Shown here: positions 23,576-35,166 of the stretch, piece after piece
How positions within the stretch are numbered: position 1 is the stretch's first letter
Layout: each line of letters opens with the position of its first letter
Assembly: GCA_000733355.1 (NCBI GenBank)
Contig: JNVV01000015.1
Location: forward strand, 664,663 to 728,662
DNA length: 64,000 nucleotides
Direction of reading: 5' to 3'
Source of the DNA: Falciphora oryzae
Lineage: Eukaryota > Ascomycota > Sordariomycetes > Magnaporthales > Magnaporthaceae
Program-made: the position numbers and the translations under genes
The notes under the pieces: model-generated
What the model saw: the letters and a program-made list of their open reading frames with translations, nothing else
Database searches by the model: none
Told to the model about the DNA's origin: nothing

Positions 23576-25524
23576 GTCAGGGGGAGCGTCTTGAGAGCAG
23601 ACCAGGATGGGAAACGAAGGAGAAACAGCAGAGCCATGGGTGGTTTGGATGACTTGTCTCTTCCTCTTCGTCAGAGTTTTAGGATTGGGGTGGAGGAGTG
23701 ATCGGCGTGAAAGTGAGTGTGCCGGAAAGGGTCATGTGGGAGAGACGTCAGCCATGGCGGTCGAGGTGATGGTAGGGCTGCACGCGGAAAGCCAAAAACT
23801 TCAAAGAGGATGATGCGGCCCCGAGTAACGAGGGTTCGTCGAGAAGTTTAAAGCGCCTTTCAGAGAGCAGTGACAAGAGAACAGTCGAAAGGACTAAATA
23901 GTGGAGGAGTGGGCGTGGCTGGGGCAGAGCCATCATATATGGGACAAGGCGCCTGCCCGGGAGGCTGCAGACAAAGAAGTGGGCACAATGGCATGGTAGA
24001 GATATGCATGAGCACCGCCCAGACTAGACCAGGTTATTGTAAAGGAAAGAGCAGTCGGTTGGTTGCTGGGTCAGGTTAACAACTGCTTGGTCTGGGGTGG
24101 TCTCGATGCGACTGCGGTCACTCGACTGAGCTGATCGAAATGTTCCAGCGACTTCTGCCCGCGCGTAGGCACAACATCTGGCTTCCACATCGTACCGTGA
24201 CTGTCAGGGCCATGACGACCGGGCCGGGTGAGCCGGTGCAGTTTCCAGTGAGCCGATTTGCCAAAAGCGACAATAAAAAGCACAAAATACGCACACCAAA
24301 CCTTTGCGGCTGCACAAGGTTCGCCCTGCCACTGGCAGCAAACGGGGCAGATGCAGACTTTTGCCAGCCCAATCGGTCCGACGGGCAAAGCAGCCCAACT
24401 GCAAGTCGACGCCGCACACCGGCGAGGGGTCTGGAGCCTGTGTTGACGACACACAGTCCAGACCTCGGATGAGGCTGTGGAATCGGGAACGTGCAGATCC
24501 AGCCAAGAACTGCCGTGAGCGAGTCTCGACTCGGGACTGGGCCCAAGCTTTGGGGTGATTGTGATCATGGTGATGCCCATGAGGTCAATGATGATTGTCA
24601 TGATGATAACGAACCCTGTCTGCCCGGTCAACAACAGAAACAAACACAAACAATGACGGGCTGATGGAAACCTTGACTGAACTGAACTGGCGCGGGTTGG
24701 CAGGAGGTTCAAATGATGGGTGCGGCTCCAACGCCAGTCCGACCGTCTCCCCACCCAAGTTGCTTGCCTGCGCACGGACGATCTGCCAAACCCGTTCGTT
24801 CCCTGCATCGAGATAGGGCTAGCCGATTGTTGGTTAGACGGCTTTTGGATGACTATGCGAATCAAACTTGTATCAGAAAAAAAAAAAAAACATGGACGGC
24901 TCTTGAAATCATGCAAATGCCTTTCAATACTGCTTTTTTGCCTAGATACCTACCTATACATAACGGCAACAATTTTCTGATATTCTCGCGTGGTCGAATT
25001 GAATCTCGACGGCCCCATCGTCAGCGTCTTGATCGCACGCAAACGGCATTCGAACCCCGAGTGACAGGCATCTGGCCATCCAGAGTGGAACCAACCCCTG
25101 ACTTGTGGAATCCTCGCGGCCAATGAGATGACGCGTTCGAGGCGGCGGAGCCACAGCGTTGGTGCTGAGTCGCATCCGCCTCGAGCCTCTTGATGCCGCC
25201 TGAACTTTTTGGCCCAACATCCATCAGCACACAGCTTCGGTGCATGGCTCCGAGGCAGCTGCTGGCAATTTTTCGGGGTCTTGCTGACGAGATCTCGCAC
25301 TGATGCATCGCTAGGCAGCCACTCCAAACCGCCGCGAGTGCTGCTCCTAGCATTTACGCCCTCTGCTTCCCCTTTCTTTTGTTCTTCGCAGCAGCCTTTC
25401 GCCGACATTGGAGCGGCCCGCCGAATCGTCGGCATCAGCATCATCTTCTTATCTTCTCGTCTCTCCTTGAACCCAACCAGCCGCCAGTCTTTTTGCGCCG
25501 CCCTTTCTGCGACTCCCGCCCATC
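23576..25524. other. Intergenic, divergent promoters
   Basis: A 1.95-kb interval between two outward-facing genes. Frames inside are short and mutually overlapping. A poly(A) run lies at about 24879-24891. The 150 nt before 25525 are C/T-rich, typical of a fungal 5' UTR. No gene recognised. Confidence 0.5.
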
Positions 25525-27333
25525 ATGCCCAAACAACACGTTCTTTTCGGACGTCCGGTCCCTCGGGTCACCTTCCTGTTTATCGCCGTGGGCGTCTTCG
25601 CCATCTTCTCGCTGCTTTTCACCCTCCCCAGCAGCGTCCCGACCGGCCCGAACCTGTCCAAGTTTACCGACCTCAAGTCCTCGATCCCCAGATTTAGCGG
25701 CACGTCGACGTGGAGGGGCCGCTTCAATCCCTTCAGCCCGCCCTCCCACCCGCCGCCCCGCCAGAAGAACGACACGCTGGGCGAGTTCTCGTGGTACACC
25801 AACTGGAAGTGGCTGACCACCCCCTTCTCGTCCTCCGTCACCCTCGACGAGAACCGATCCCTGCTTCCGCCGCTGCGCGCACGACCCTCCATCTACTGCT
25901 ACTATGACATCACCCTGGAGAAGGACAAGGCGAGGAAGGAGGCCGAGAGCGCCCTGCTGCTCACCTGGAGGAGGGCCTGGTGGGCCCAGGGCTTCCGCCC
26001 CATCATCCTGAGCTCCGCCGAGGCCAAGAACAACCCGCTGTACGACGAGGTCCAGAAGCTCAAGCTGGAGCCCGCCCTCGAGACCGAGTTCATGAAGTGG
26101 CTCGCCTGGGAGAACATGAACGGCGGCCTGCTCGCCCACCACCTGCTCTTCCCCATGGGCCCCTACGACGACCCGCTGCTCGAGTTCCTGCGCCGCGGCG
26201 AGTACCCCTCCCTGACGCGCTGGAAGGGCCTCGACGACGGCCTCTTCGCCGGCCCCAAGAACGAGATCGACGCCGCCATCAAGCAGGCCCTGGCGAACCC
26301 CAAGCTCGGCGGCGCCAAGGACTTCATCACCACCGTCGCCGTGGACAAGAAGGAGGACGTCTTCACCGTCGAGAGCGCGACCCCCGAGTCGCTCGCCTTC
26401 TACTCGGAGAAGAACATGGGCTCCAAGTACGGCCCCGTCGCAAAGGCCATCACCGAGGACCGCGCCAAGGGGCTCGGGCAGCTCGACCGGCTCGTGGCCG
26501 CCCACCTGCAGGTCTCGTTCCAGAACGTCTTCTCGGACGGCGTCGCTGTGCTCAAGCCGCTGCCGCCGCCCCGCTCCACCGCCATGCTACAGCCCGCGGC
26601 CCTGGTCGCCGCCCGCCTGGCCGCCTGCCTCGACAGCCCGCTCCCGGCGTCGTGCCCTCCCAACCGCTCTGGTTGCACGCCCTGCAAGAAGGGCTCCCTG
26701 AAAGTCACGACCCCCGAGCGCTACTCCAACGCCACGGGCGTCTACACCGTCGGCACCGTCGCGCACCCCTACACGCTGCAGACGCTGTCGAGCGGCAAGA
26801 GCTCGCTCGACGTGCCCTGGATCCGCCGCCACTCGGTCCGCGACGCCTTCCTGACCACCGTCATGAAGGGAGTCGTCCCGGACTCCGTCTCGTCGGGCGC
26901 CCGCGTCCTGCGCTTCAAGGACGCCGTCGCCGGCGAGCCCGGCGCCGCCCGCGCCCTCTGGATCCCCGCCGAGCGCGACCTGCCCGACGACCTCGAGTGG
27001 CACTTTGGCTTCCCGCTCGGCAACGCCACCGCCGCCGCCGCCGCTTCCCTGGTCGGCGGCGGGCCGGGTTCTGGCGACCCCAACGAGGCCGGCCTGCTGG
27101 ACAGGGCCAAGAGGATCCGGTTCAGCAAGGAGCCCGCCGACCTCGCCATCCGCGCCGCCGTCGAGGCCTGGAACCTGGCCGACACGGAGGCCTGGCGCTT
27201 CGCGAGGGCGTTCGTCGAGCGCTCCGTCGTCGAGCGCCGCAAGTGGGAGGAGGAGGAGAGCAAGTACGCCGGCGGCGCCGGCTCCGAGAAGAACAGGCGC
27301 GAGAGCCCCGCCGGCGGCGCGCTTGGGAGGTGA
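25525..27333 (+). CDS. Predicted type II membrane protein, Golgi/ER lumenal (unknown function)
   Basis: Single exon, 602 aa. A short basic cytosolic end is followed by one membrane helix at about residues 14-33 (TFLFIAVGVFAIFSLLF), giving type II topology usual for Golgi glycosyltransferases. The lumenal part begins with a Pro/Ser stem. A distinctive conserved-looking block follows: YCYYDITLEKDKARKEAE, then LLTWRRAWWAQGF, LAWENMNGGLLAHHLLFPMG and later VPWIRRHSVRDAFL. The pair CPPNRSGCTPCKK may form disulfides, and several N-x-S/T sites are present. I recall similar proteins only as uncharacterised fungal proteins. A transferase role is a guess from topology; I see no DxD motif I would defend. 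Codon bias is very strong. Confidence 0.8.
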   Translation: MPKQHVLFGRPVPRVTFLFIAVGVFAIFSLLFTLPSSVPTGPNLSKFTDLKSSIPRFSGTSTWRGRFNPFSPPSHPPPRQKNDTLGEFSWYTNWKWLTTPFSSSVTLDENRSLLPPLRARPSIYCYYDITLEKDKARKEAESALLLTWRRAWWAQGFRPIILSSAEAKNNPLYDEVQKLKLEPALETEFMKWLAWENMNGGLLAHHLLFPMGPYDDPLLEFLRRGEYPSLTRWKGLDDGLFAGPKNEIDAAIKQALANPKLGGAKDFITTVAVDKKEDVFTVESATPESLAFYSEKNMGSKYGPVAKAITEDRAKGLGQLDRLVAAHLQVSFQNVFSDGVAVLKPLPPPRSTAMLQPAALVAARLAACLDSPLPASCPPNRSGCTPCKKGSLKVTTPERYSNATGVYTVGTVAHPYTLQTLSSGKSSLDVPWIRRHSVRDAFLTTVMKGVVPDSVSSGARVLRFKDAVAGEPGAARALWIPAERDLPDDLEWHFGFPLGNATAAAAASLVGGGPGSGDPNEAGLLDRAKRIRFSKEPADLAIRAAVEAWNLADTEAWRFARAFVERSVVERRKWEEEESKYAGGAGSEKNRRESPAGGALGR

Positions 27334-27898
27334 CTCGAGAAGGAATGAAGAAAGGGCACCTTTATGATTGTTGTTGGACCAAATGGGATAGAGACGGAAC
27401 AAGAAATGGAAGCAAGGAAAAACAAAACTAACAGTGGAATTGTACGAAACCGGCAGGATTTCATCATTAGCGGAAATCTGATTATTGTCTTTGTTGTATT
27501 TTTGGAGCCATATTTGGTGGTTTTTGTTTTTTTTAGTTTCTGTGTATGGCGGTCCTGGCAGCATACACCAGGAGTTCTTGAGAGGAAGGATAGGTGTGCT
27601 TCCTAGATCTAGCAACCAACGACGGCCGAGGCCACCCCTTGTGTCCTCCTCGAGATGAGTGCCATGAAACGTGCAGCTGATGCAGACCAGCTCTGGCCTA
27701 CGTCATTGACAACAAGGCACTCCAAGATAGATTTGAGACATGCAGCTGAAAAAGAGTGTATTCACCTTCCGTCATCTCCTCCGACTAGAAAAACAGCTGA
27801 AGCGAGTGTGTCCTCCAACTAGCTACTTTCCCGAATGCACCATGCTTCCTTTCCGTTAACCTCGTGCACCCCACATCCGTCTCCTACGGTCACATCCT
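27334..27898. other. Convergent intergenic region
   Basis: Lies between the 3' ends of the type II membrane protein gene (+) and the SET-domain gene (-). It is A/T-richer than its surroundings and nothing is recognised in it. Confidence 0.5.
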
Positions 27899-28912
27899 CT
27901 AACTGCCTCTAGCGAAAGTCGTGTCTCCGCCCATCTCGCCCGACATCTCGCGGGAGCTCACGCCGCTATTGAACGTAGACAGGTACCCCGGGGGTTAGCT
28001 ACTCGATTCAAGGGTCTGGAATTCTAGGAGATATGCAGTGCAGGGATGAAGGGAGAAAATAGATATGGGAAACAAACGCACCGTTGGCCCGCCCCTTCCA
28101 CTCGCCTCACAGACACGGCCGTGGTGGTAGGCCCGCAGTGGCCCTGGCGGCCGGCGTGCATGCCGGCGATATAGGACACGAGGGCCGTCTTGGCGGCATC
28201 GGCGGCGAGCTCGGCCTGCCTCAGGGCGTTTCTCATGGCCTTGGCGGTCGGGTCGTCGTCGCTAACGCTGACGGTTCCATTCTTGCCGTTGCCGCTGCCA
28301 TTGCGGGAAGAGTGGGTGTTACGCTCCTCGAGCATCTCGAGAATGTGACCGTTGAGCCAGAGGCCGTCGAGCTGGGCCGGGGACATGGCCGCAGCGCCCG
28401 AGATGAGGCCGCGGCAGGACTGGGTCTTGCACAGGCACTGGAAGGGCTGGGCCATGTTCCATTCGGTGGAGGGGTAAAAGAAGGTGAGCTCGTCGCCCGG
28501 CTTGAGGCCCTTCGGCCCGGCCAGGATGTTGAGGCTCGCCGTGTCGAAGATCTGGAGGAGTATTAATGATATTTTCCCTTTTATTCTCCCCCGCTCTCTC
28601 GACATAGATCCTCCCTCCCTGAAACTGCTCGGGCTTGGATTCTCGTGCACTGACCAGAGAAGGCTCGCACGAATGGTTGATGTACAGCAGATCGCTGTTT
28701 AGGTTCAGATGCCTGTCCCGGCCAATCTGAACCGTCGCATAGGTGGGCTCGTCGGCGACGGTGCAAGGAGGAAAGGACATCTTTGCAAAGACGGCAAAAG
28801 GCGGCAGGGTGACGCGGGAGCGAGACATGGACGTGAACTCAGCCTCGTTGATGATCGCCTCCTGGATCTCGGGGTGCGAAGGCCTGGGCCAGTGGGGTGT
28901 GAGGGGCGCCAT
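27899..28912 (-). CDS. SET-domain protein, putative lysine methyltransferase
   Basis: Three exons: 28655-28912, 28082-28551 and 27899-27965; about 264 aa. The intron 28552-28654 uses a GTCAGT donor that joins NHSCEPSL to IFDTASLNILAGPKG in frame. The last exon is only 67 nt and encodes the tail RGVSSREMSGEMGGD and a few more residues. The core is the C-terminal half of a SET domain: NHSCEPSL (cofactor/pseudoknot motif), GDELTFFYPSTEW, and a post-SET-like Cys cluster (FQCLCKTQSCRG). An N-terminal SET half is short or absent, as in the small fungal SET proteins of this type. It probably methylates a non-histone substrate; the substrate is unknown. Without the third exon the frame would end in an unrelated 18-residue tail. 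Confidence 0.82.
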
Positions 28913-31900
28913 TGTATCTCGTGTCCTCGTCTTGTCCTTGGCTATTCAACAGGGAAAGACAGGAAGGAGAGTCGAGAGTTAAATCCCTCAGGATAGGTAT
29001 GGAGGAATAGGTACCCCGTAAGGCAAAGGGAGGGGAGCTCTATAAGAGATTCCTGGCTGCAGGAAATCCTAGGGCAGTATTGTCTAGAAGCAGAGATGTC
29101 CAGGAGAGAAGCTGCTGGGTCGACTGTCCCGGGTTGGGAGCAAATGTGGCTTGGACAACAAAGGGGTGGGAGAGACAAAGGAGGAGTAGGTCTGGCCGAG
29201 CTGTGTAACCGTCAGCATCGCCCGGCCGTGCTGCTTCCGGTGCGCCGGCGAACCTTCACAAGCGCAGTGCGCAGCACGACTAGGCGACGGTTTCGGGGAT
29301 CCGCCTCGACGATTCAGCAGACCTACCTATCGATAATTGGTACCTAGGTGAGGTGGTCTTCTGACATGTGCTTTCGCGGGGCGGGATGTGCCCCCATCTG
29401 TCAGCACAGGCGAGATGCTTGGTGGGGTCGATGACGATGCTAGGTCGCTAGGTCCCCGCTCGGCAGCCACCGAGAAACATTAGGCTAGGATTTCCCGGTC
29501 GCCCTGTTTTCAGCTGCCGTAGCTGCGGGCGGCGCCGCGGGGGAAGGCAGAGTGGCTGGACGTCTCAATCCAGCATTGCCCGAGACCCGAAGAGGAGACG
29601 GTGAGACGAGACGAACTCTGGGGCCCGAACGACCCCCCGAGGGACAGAAGAAGCAAAGTAGCAATCCACAGCAGCATCACGGCATTGCGCCACCGCGTCG
29701 TCGACGGAGAGAAAGGGGAGACAGGACAAAAATGTCTTGGGCGTCGAGCCAATGTGTGCTTAGCAGCTCTTGGCTCGGCCCGGTTTGGGGTAGTGCAGAA
29801 GAGCACCGAGAGCAGCACACTCCACAAGTGGCATGCTTCGTTGCAACCAGCTCCAGAAGCGTCGGGACGTGCATGTGTCAAGCACCGCTTTCGTCGTATC
29901 GTATGCGGGGGTCGTGTTTTCCCTTCCATTCTCGATGGGAATCAAATGCGTGTTAGCCGTTGCGTGCAGGGCAGCCGGACGCGAGATGGCGCGCTGAAGT
30001 CGGGGCTTTTGCATGCGGTTGGTGCCTGGAATCGTTCTAGAAGCATGTCATTTTCCGATCTGATAGAGGGGGAACGAGAATGATGGCGGGGTCTGTCTGT
30101 CTCGGTGGTCGGGCCACGCCAGGCTTTTTGGTGACACCTCCCCGCTTTTCTAGCGTGACCGCTGAGAAGCCACACGAGTTGACATAAGCAATGCCGTCTT
30201 TGGCCGCTCGGGCCGCTCTTGTCTCGGCGGCAGGAAGACAGAAGCCCCCTCCCTCCATCCCCTGCTTCCCGCCACGAGCCTGCAGCACATGAGCTATCCC
30301 ATTCATGCGATGAGCACCGTGTTCCTCTAACTCCCGACCGAGGCTGCCGGCAGTCCGTATGCACCTCGGCTTCGGCCTCGGCAGCTTGATGGACCGGAGC
30401 AGCCCAGGGCCACGTGCCGTTGGAAACCGGCCAATGACCTCCGCTCGCCCAGTGATACTCCCATCTGCCATACCTACTCTGCCGCCTCACCAGCCCCACG
30501 GCACAAAGCAAACATTTTCTCCGTTCTTTTATATCACTATTTCTCTCCTCATCTCTCCAAGAGAGAGGTGTCGTTCATCTATCCAAGGCTGACAGGCTAT
30601 TCGACCAAGCCCGCTACCGGCTGAAACGATGCCCAAAAGCACGAGTGGCCGCTCCGCGCTCGATGAAAATGATATATGAGGGGATATGTGGGCGCGCATT
30701 ATGCCGAACCAAACGGCCACTCAGGACACAGCTCGTCGACCACGTCCACAAACCCCAAATTCCCCATGAAACATGTGGCGCCGTTTCTTTACAGGTTGGA
30801 TTCCCTCTCTGTGTTGACACAAAGACAAGCCAGGCCATAGGCACAACACAAAGAACATCAGTTATGACAGCCCTTCTGCGTCACAACTGGCCTTGCAGGA
30901 CACAGACAGGGCCTCCATTGCACACTTCTCTTACAAGCAACCCGAGCCTGCGGGCTGCCCGTCCCCCAGTCCCACCACCGCCCATTGTTTGCGCCGCAGA
31001 GGCGCGCCTGTGGTCTGCCATGCCCGTTCGCCGCCGACAGGGCCGTTGTTCCTTATCGTCAACGCTCAGTCGGTAGACATTACGTCCCGCATCACATCAC
31101 ACCTTCATGGCCGGACATCCTAGCCGATATGCCTTGGGTGCCTGTCTATATTCTGCACCGCACCATCCCGCACTGCCCCTCCCTCGACCCTTGGGATGGC
31201 CTGGTCGACCTGGGAAGTTACCGACACCGGCCAGTCAAAAACCCACGGCTCAAGCAAAGAGCCCCATGGTGGCGTCCCAGATGAGCCAGGGCTCATTCGA
31301 GGGATATCCGCAAGCTGAACAGAGCTGCAACGCATAGCATCCTAGTCTCGCGCTCTCACCCCGCTCCGTCGCGTCATGCAGACCGTATACGACGGCGGGA
31401 GGTGTTCCCTTATCGTCCCAGTGCCCGCGAAACCACGCTCCTGCGCACCCCGCCTGGCGCCAGTGTTCTGGGACGCCGCATACAGATGCCTAAAGTGGTC
31501 ATAGAAGAGAAATTGCTCCCCTACCATCTCGGCCGATGACGCTCGCCCAAGCATGCACGCGCATGCAGCTATCCACTGGCTCTCTTTGCCTCCTATTTTG
31601 GACCTTATCGAATTAGGACACGTCGAGCCCATCCATCCATCATGTCTGCCCTTGCCGAGTCCCACCACTTGGCATCCTCTGCCGCCCTCCTTCCCCCTCT
31701 ACAATGGGGAAGAGAGTTTCTTTTCCCCTCCTCCACGAGTGTTCCCCTGCGCCCGTGTACCACGCATTGTCTTCATGCGGTTACTTTAGACCCCCGCCGT
31801 TTTTAGTCGCTTGTCGCCCCCGGCCAAGCATGTTTTGGGTCAAAAGTTTGGCCCTTTTTGCGGCGATCCCCGCTTCGCTCTTCCCACCACCACCCACCAC

Positions 31901-34900
31901 CTCGTGGTCGATCAAACCATGGCAGGTGGGTTTAGGGGGCCATCAAATTCCACACCCAATGCTCAGATGCGTCACCCCATCCTCTCCTTCCCCCGGTAAA
32001 TAACAGTTGGGTGCTAAGAGCTTCCACGACCTGTCGAGTGACCTGTCAAATATGGCCTACGTAAAACTGAGGGGTTGCATATTAGCTTTTTTTTTTCGCT
32101 CAGGCCCCATATGCGTGCTCGACCAGGACGGGCGGGGTGGCCGGCTAGCCAAGGTCTGGGTTGCGAGGGGGAAAGATGATAAAGCCAGGTGTATCCTGTC
32201 TCGCTGGGCAAGATCGATGCCTGGGAGACCAATTCACACCCGTTCTTACCAGATCTCCAGTCCTATTATCACGAGAGCAATTCTTTTCGGTGTGCCGAAT
32301 TACATTAGTTGCACCAGCCGACAACGCTGCCCTGCAATATAGTAACGACAAATCATCAAGCCCTCCAGATACAGCCGCAACAACCGTGGTCCCTGTAGGT
32401 TACCCGATGGTGCCCCTCGGCCTTCCCTACACATGATGATACGTGCGGCTGATCCAAGTGTTCGCCCCTTTGTATACCACAGCAGAACCATGACGAACTG
32501 CGGAGCCTCCCTATCTCCGGACGGGAAGCCCTACCCCAAGCCTCAGCCAAGCCCGCCGCCACCGCACCCTCCGGGCCCTGACCGATCCTAGCCGTGCCCC
32601 TCTCTTCTCGTTAGCGGGGAAAAAGTGTGGGGAAATGATGCCTCTCGCCCGCCCCCTTGTGGCCGGCCTTGGAATCTAGCCCCACGGATAGCAGGTGTCG
32701 ACACAGAAAACATGGAAACTAGGTGCCGGATCGAAGCGCCGATGTGTGGATCTGCAGCGGGCCGGCCCGTGCAACGACACCCTGGCATAATGACGGGAGT
32801 TTCAGGGAACTTGCTGGCGGCTAAGATTATAAGGACGTCGGGAGAGTTGGGAGGATTGTGTGGTCTTTAGGATCTTATTCTGTGTCTCTTTCCTATTTGT
32901 TTTTTTTTTTTTCTCCAGCTTTCCTACCCTGTTTCTCTAGGCTGCCTGGTTTGTTACTCACTGTGAAGAGCTGTAGGGGCGTTTCGAGTTGGTGTGCATG
33001 CCGACGGACTAATACTGCACTGTATGTGTGGCTCTCGTCGCAGCTGACGTTTAGGAAGATAACAACGTCGCGCTAGAATGGAAGCTAGGAACCCAGCCTT
33101 CTCAACCTTCTTGCACTCGCTGGTTACCGGCATTTCCCCTTGCTGCTTCGATTTTGTTTTGTTTGCAGAGCTCTCTTTGAATACGCAGCCGAATACACCT
33201 TGTACACGTCTGCCTCTTCTTGTAGATACTCTCCTTTCGCTTTCTTGCGTCGCGTGCTGGAGCTGCTAGCTAACTTTCTGCACACACAAAAGAGATTAGG
33301 CCCACGCCATACTGTTTTTGTTCCGTCCTCCCATCACTTTCTATGTAGATTCAGTGCTCTCTCTCTCTCTCTCTCCGCCAACCTGGAGGCTGCATGGAAG
33401 GAGTTACGAGCAATCCCCGCCGCCCACCATGGTGGAATAACACGGACGTGGAAGACTTCATCCTACCTTCTGCTCACACAAGACATGTATGCTGTTGCGG
33501 TTTTGCCCCCCTATCTACAGCCCTTTCCGTCACTGTGAACCCCTCTCTGGACGCCTCCGCTCGCACCGTTGTTTCCCAGTAGTCGCTCCGATCCCGAACA
33601 GCGGCACTTTGACAATGACGCCAGGGGCGCCGATGAGGCCGCTCTTGCCTCCATCGTGGAGATCTTCCAAGCTGAGCATGGGGCACCTAGCGCGGACTCT
33701 AGAGGCTTCACAGATGGATGATCGAACCCCACCTTCCGTTAGAAGGCGGGGACGGCTAACCGTGTTTTGTCCAATTGAAGCCATCGTCGCCGTTTGCAAT
33801 GGGTGCCTCCTTCCAGTCCTAGAACTTATGTGGATCCGGACACCCTCCTTGACGTATCAGACGCCACGCCTGCCTGGTGCGTCGCGCTCTCTCCTTCATG
33901 TTAACGCTGGAGTGGATGGCCACTAAGTTTGATGAGAAGGACGCAAGAGCAAGCCCGGGACACGACAAAGCTTGGGCAGCTTCCATCAAGGGGCAAACAA
34001 CGGAATCCCTCGCCCGGAGTCCCTGCCGTGTGGACAAAGACCTCAGCTCCTGCCTCAGCTCTCATCCATATCACATGCGTCCTGCCTGACAGCGAGCCCA
34101 TATTGTTACTGCCTCCTTCTGTTTGTCTGCCCCGGACGAGCTGTCGCCTTCCCAGGCCCTCTAGACCTCCTTCCCTTCGTCGATTCGAACCCAGCGCGTT
34201 CATTCCCAGCCCGCTTTCCGTTCTTACCAAGCTTTTCGGGCCTTGTACTTGTATGCTTTTACGTCTTCCCACCGGGTGCTTGAACTGGGCTCGTCCAAAC
34301 ACAACAATCCATTCTCTCCGCACCCGGATCTTGTCTTTTTTTCTCTCGACACTCTTTGGACTTTGGAGCGACAGCAAGTCGCAGAAACCCGTCTAACTGA
34401 CCCCCGTCTGACGACAGCCTCGACAACTGTTTCGCCAGACGGCGGCCGACGATTTTTGGTTGGATTTTTGGAGGTAAGAGACATCTGATTGCAATCTGAG
34501 CCACGCGCCCGCGCACCCTCGCGTCTTGCCCACCCTTCTCTATTGATGCCATGCACACACCGCCTGTCTTCCATCTCGCCCTCTCCAGTCTCCTTCCCAT
34601 CCCCAAAATCCGACACCTATGCATTTTCTTGGAGTTTTCGGACTTGCCTTTTGTTCCAACATCAAATCCACAACCTTACTTTTTGTTGCTTTCCATGTAC
34701 CCTTCGTTTTTCTCCCCCATCCCAACCACTATCATCAACACCATCATCTAATCCTCCGAATATGGCGCTTTTAACCCGCAAAAAGGGCAAAAAGCTCCTC
34801 GCCCAGCTTTTTGAGCTCCAGAAAGACGACGTCGATATCACTATCCCTACCTTCATCTCAATCAAGTTCTACCTGAAAGACAAGCCGCGCTGCAATAACG

Positions 34901-35166
34901 TCCGGGTCTCGCCAAGCGGTGACGGGGCCAGTCTGGGCATCATCGACCGCGCTCACCTCCCCAGATTTATCCTTTCTCAACTCGAAGCACAAGGCGTTGC
35001 TGACGAAGAGACCGAGGCTGTGCAACTGCACCCAGTGCTCTCTTTCATTCTTCTGTCACTTCCGGCTCGGCCTGTGGAAAAGACTGCCTGCTTCCCGACA
35101 CTGTTCTGCTGGCGCTGCTGCCGCACCCGCCGGACTCGCCTTCTTTTTGGCTACCTCGACGTCGAC
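28913..35166. other. Gene-poor 6.2-kb stretch
   Basis: No open frame here has recognisable motifs, a credible splice pattern or consistent codon bias. It includes a CT dinucleotide run (33357-33375). It should contain the promoter of the SET gene at the left and a long C/T-rich leader of the 4E-T-like gene at the right. An in-frame open extension of the latter reaches back to an ATG at 34762. Long 5' regulatory sequence or non-coding transcripts are possible but not shown. Confidence 0.5.
33357..33375. repeat. CT dinucleotide microsatellite
   Basis: Uninterrupted CT repeat in non-coding sequence. Confidence 0.8.

Noticed and set aside
25980..27431. 483-codon Arg/Pro-rich frame
   Set aside because: Frame-shifted shadow of the type II membrane protein gene; composition is typical of an off-frame reading of GC-rich codons.
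29510..30511. Overlapping frames of 130-190 codons on both strands
   Set aside because: They overlap each other in several frames with no motif or codon bias, so none is more credible than the rest.
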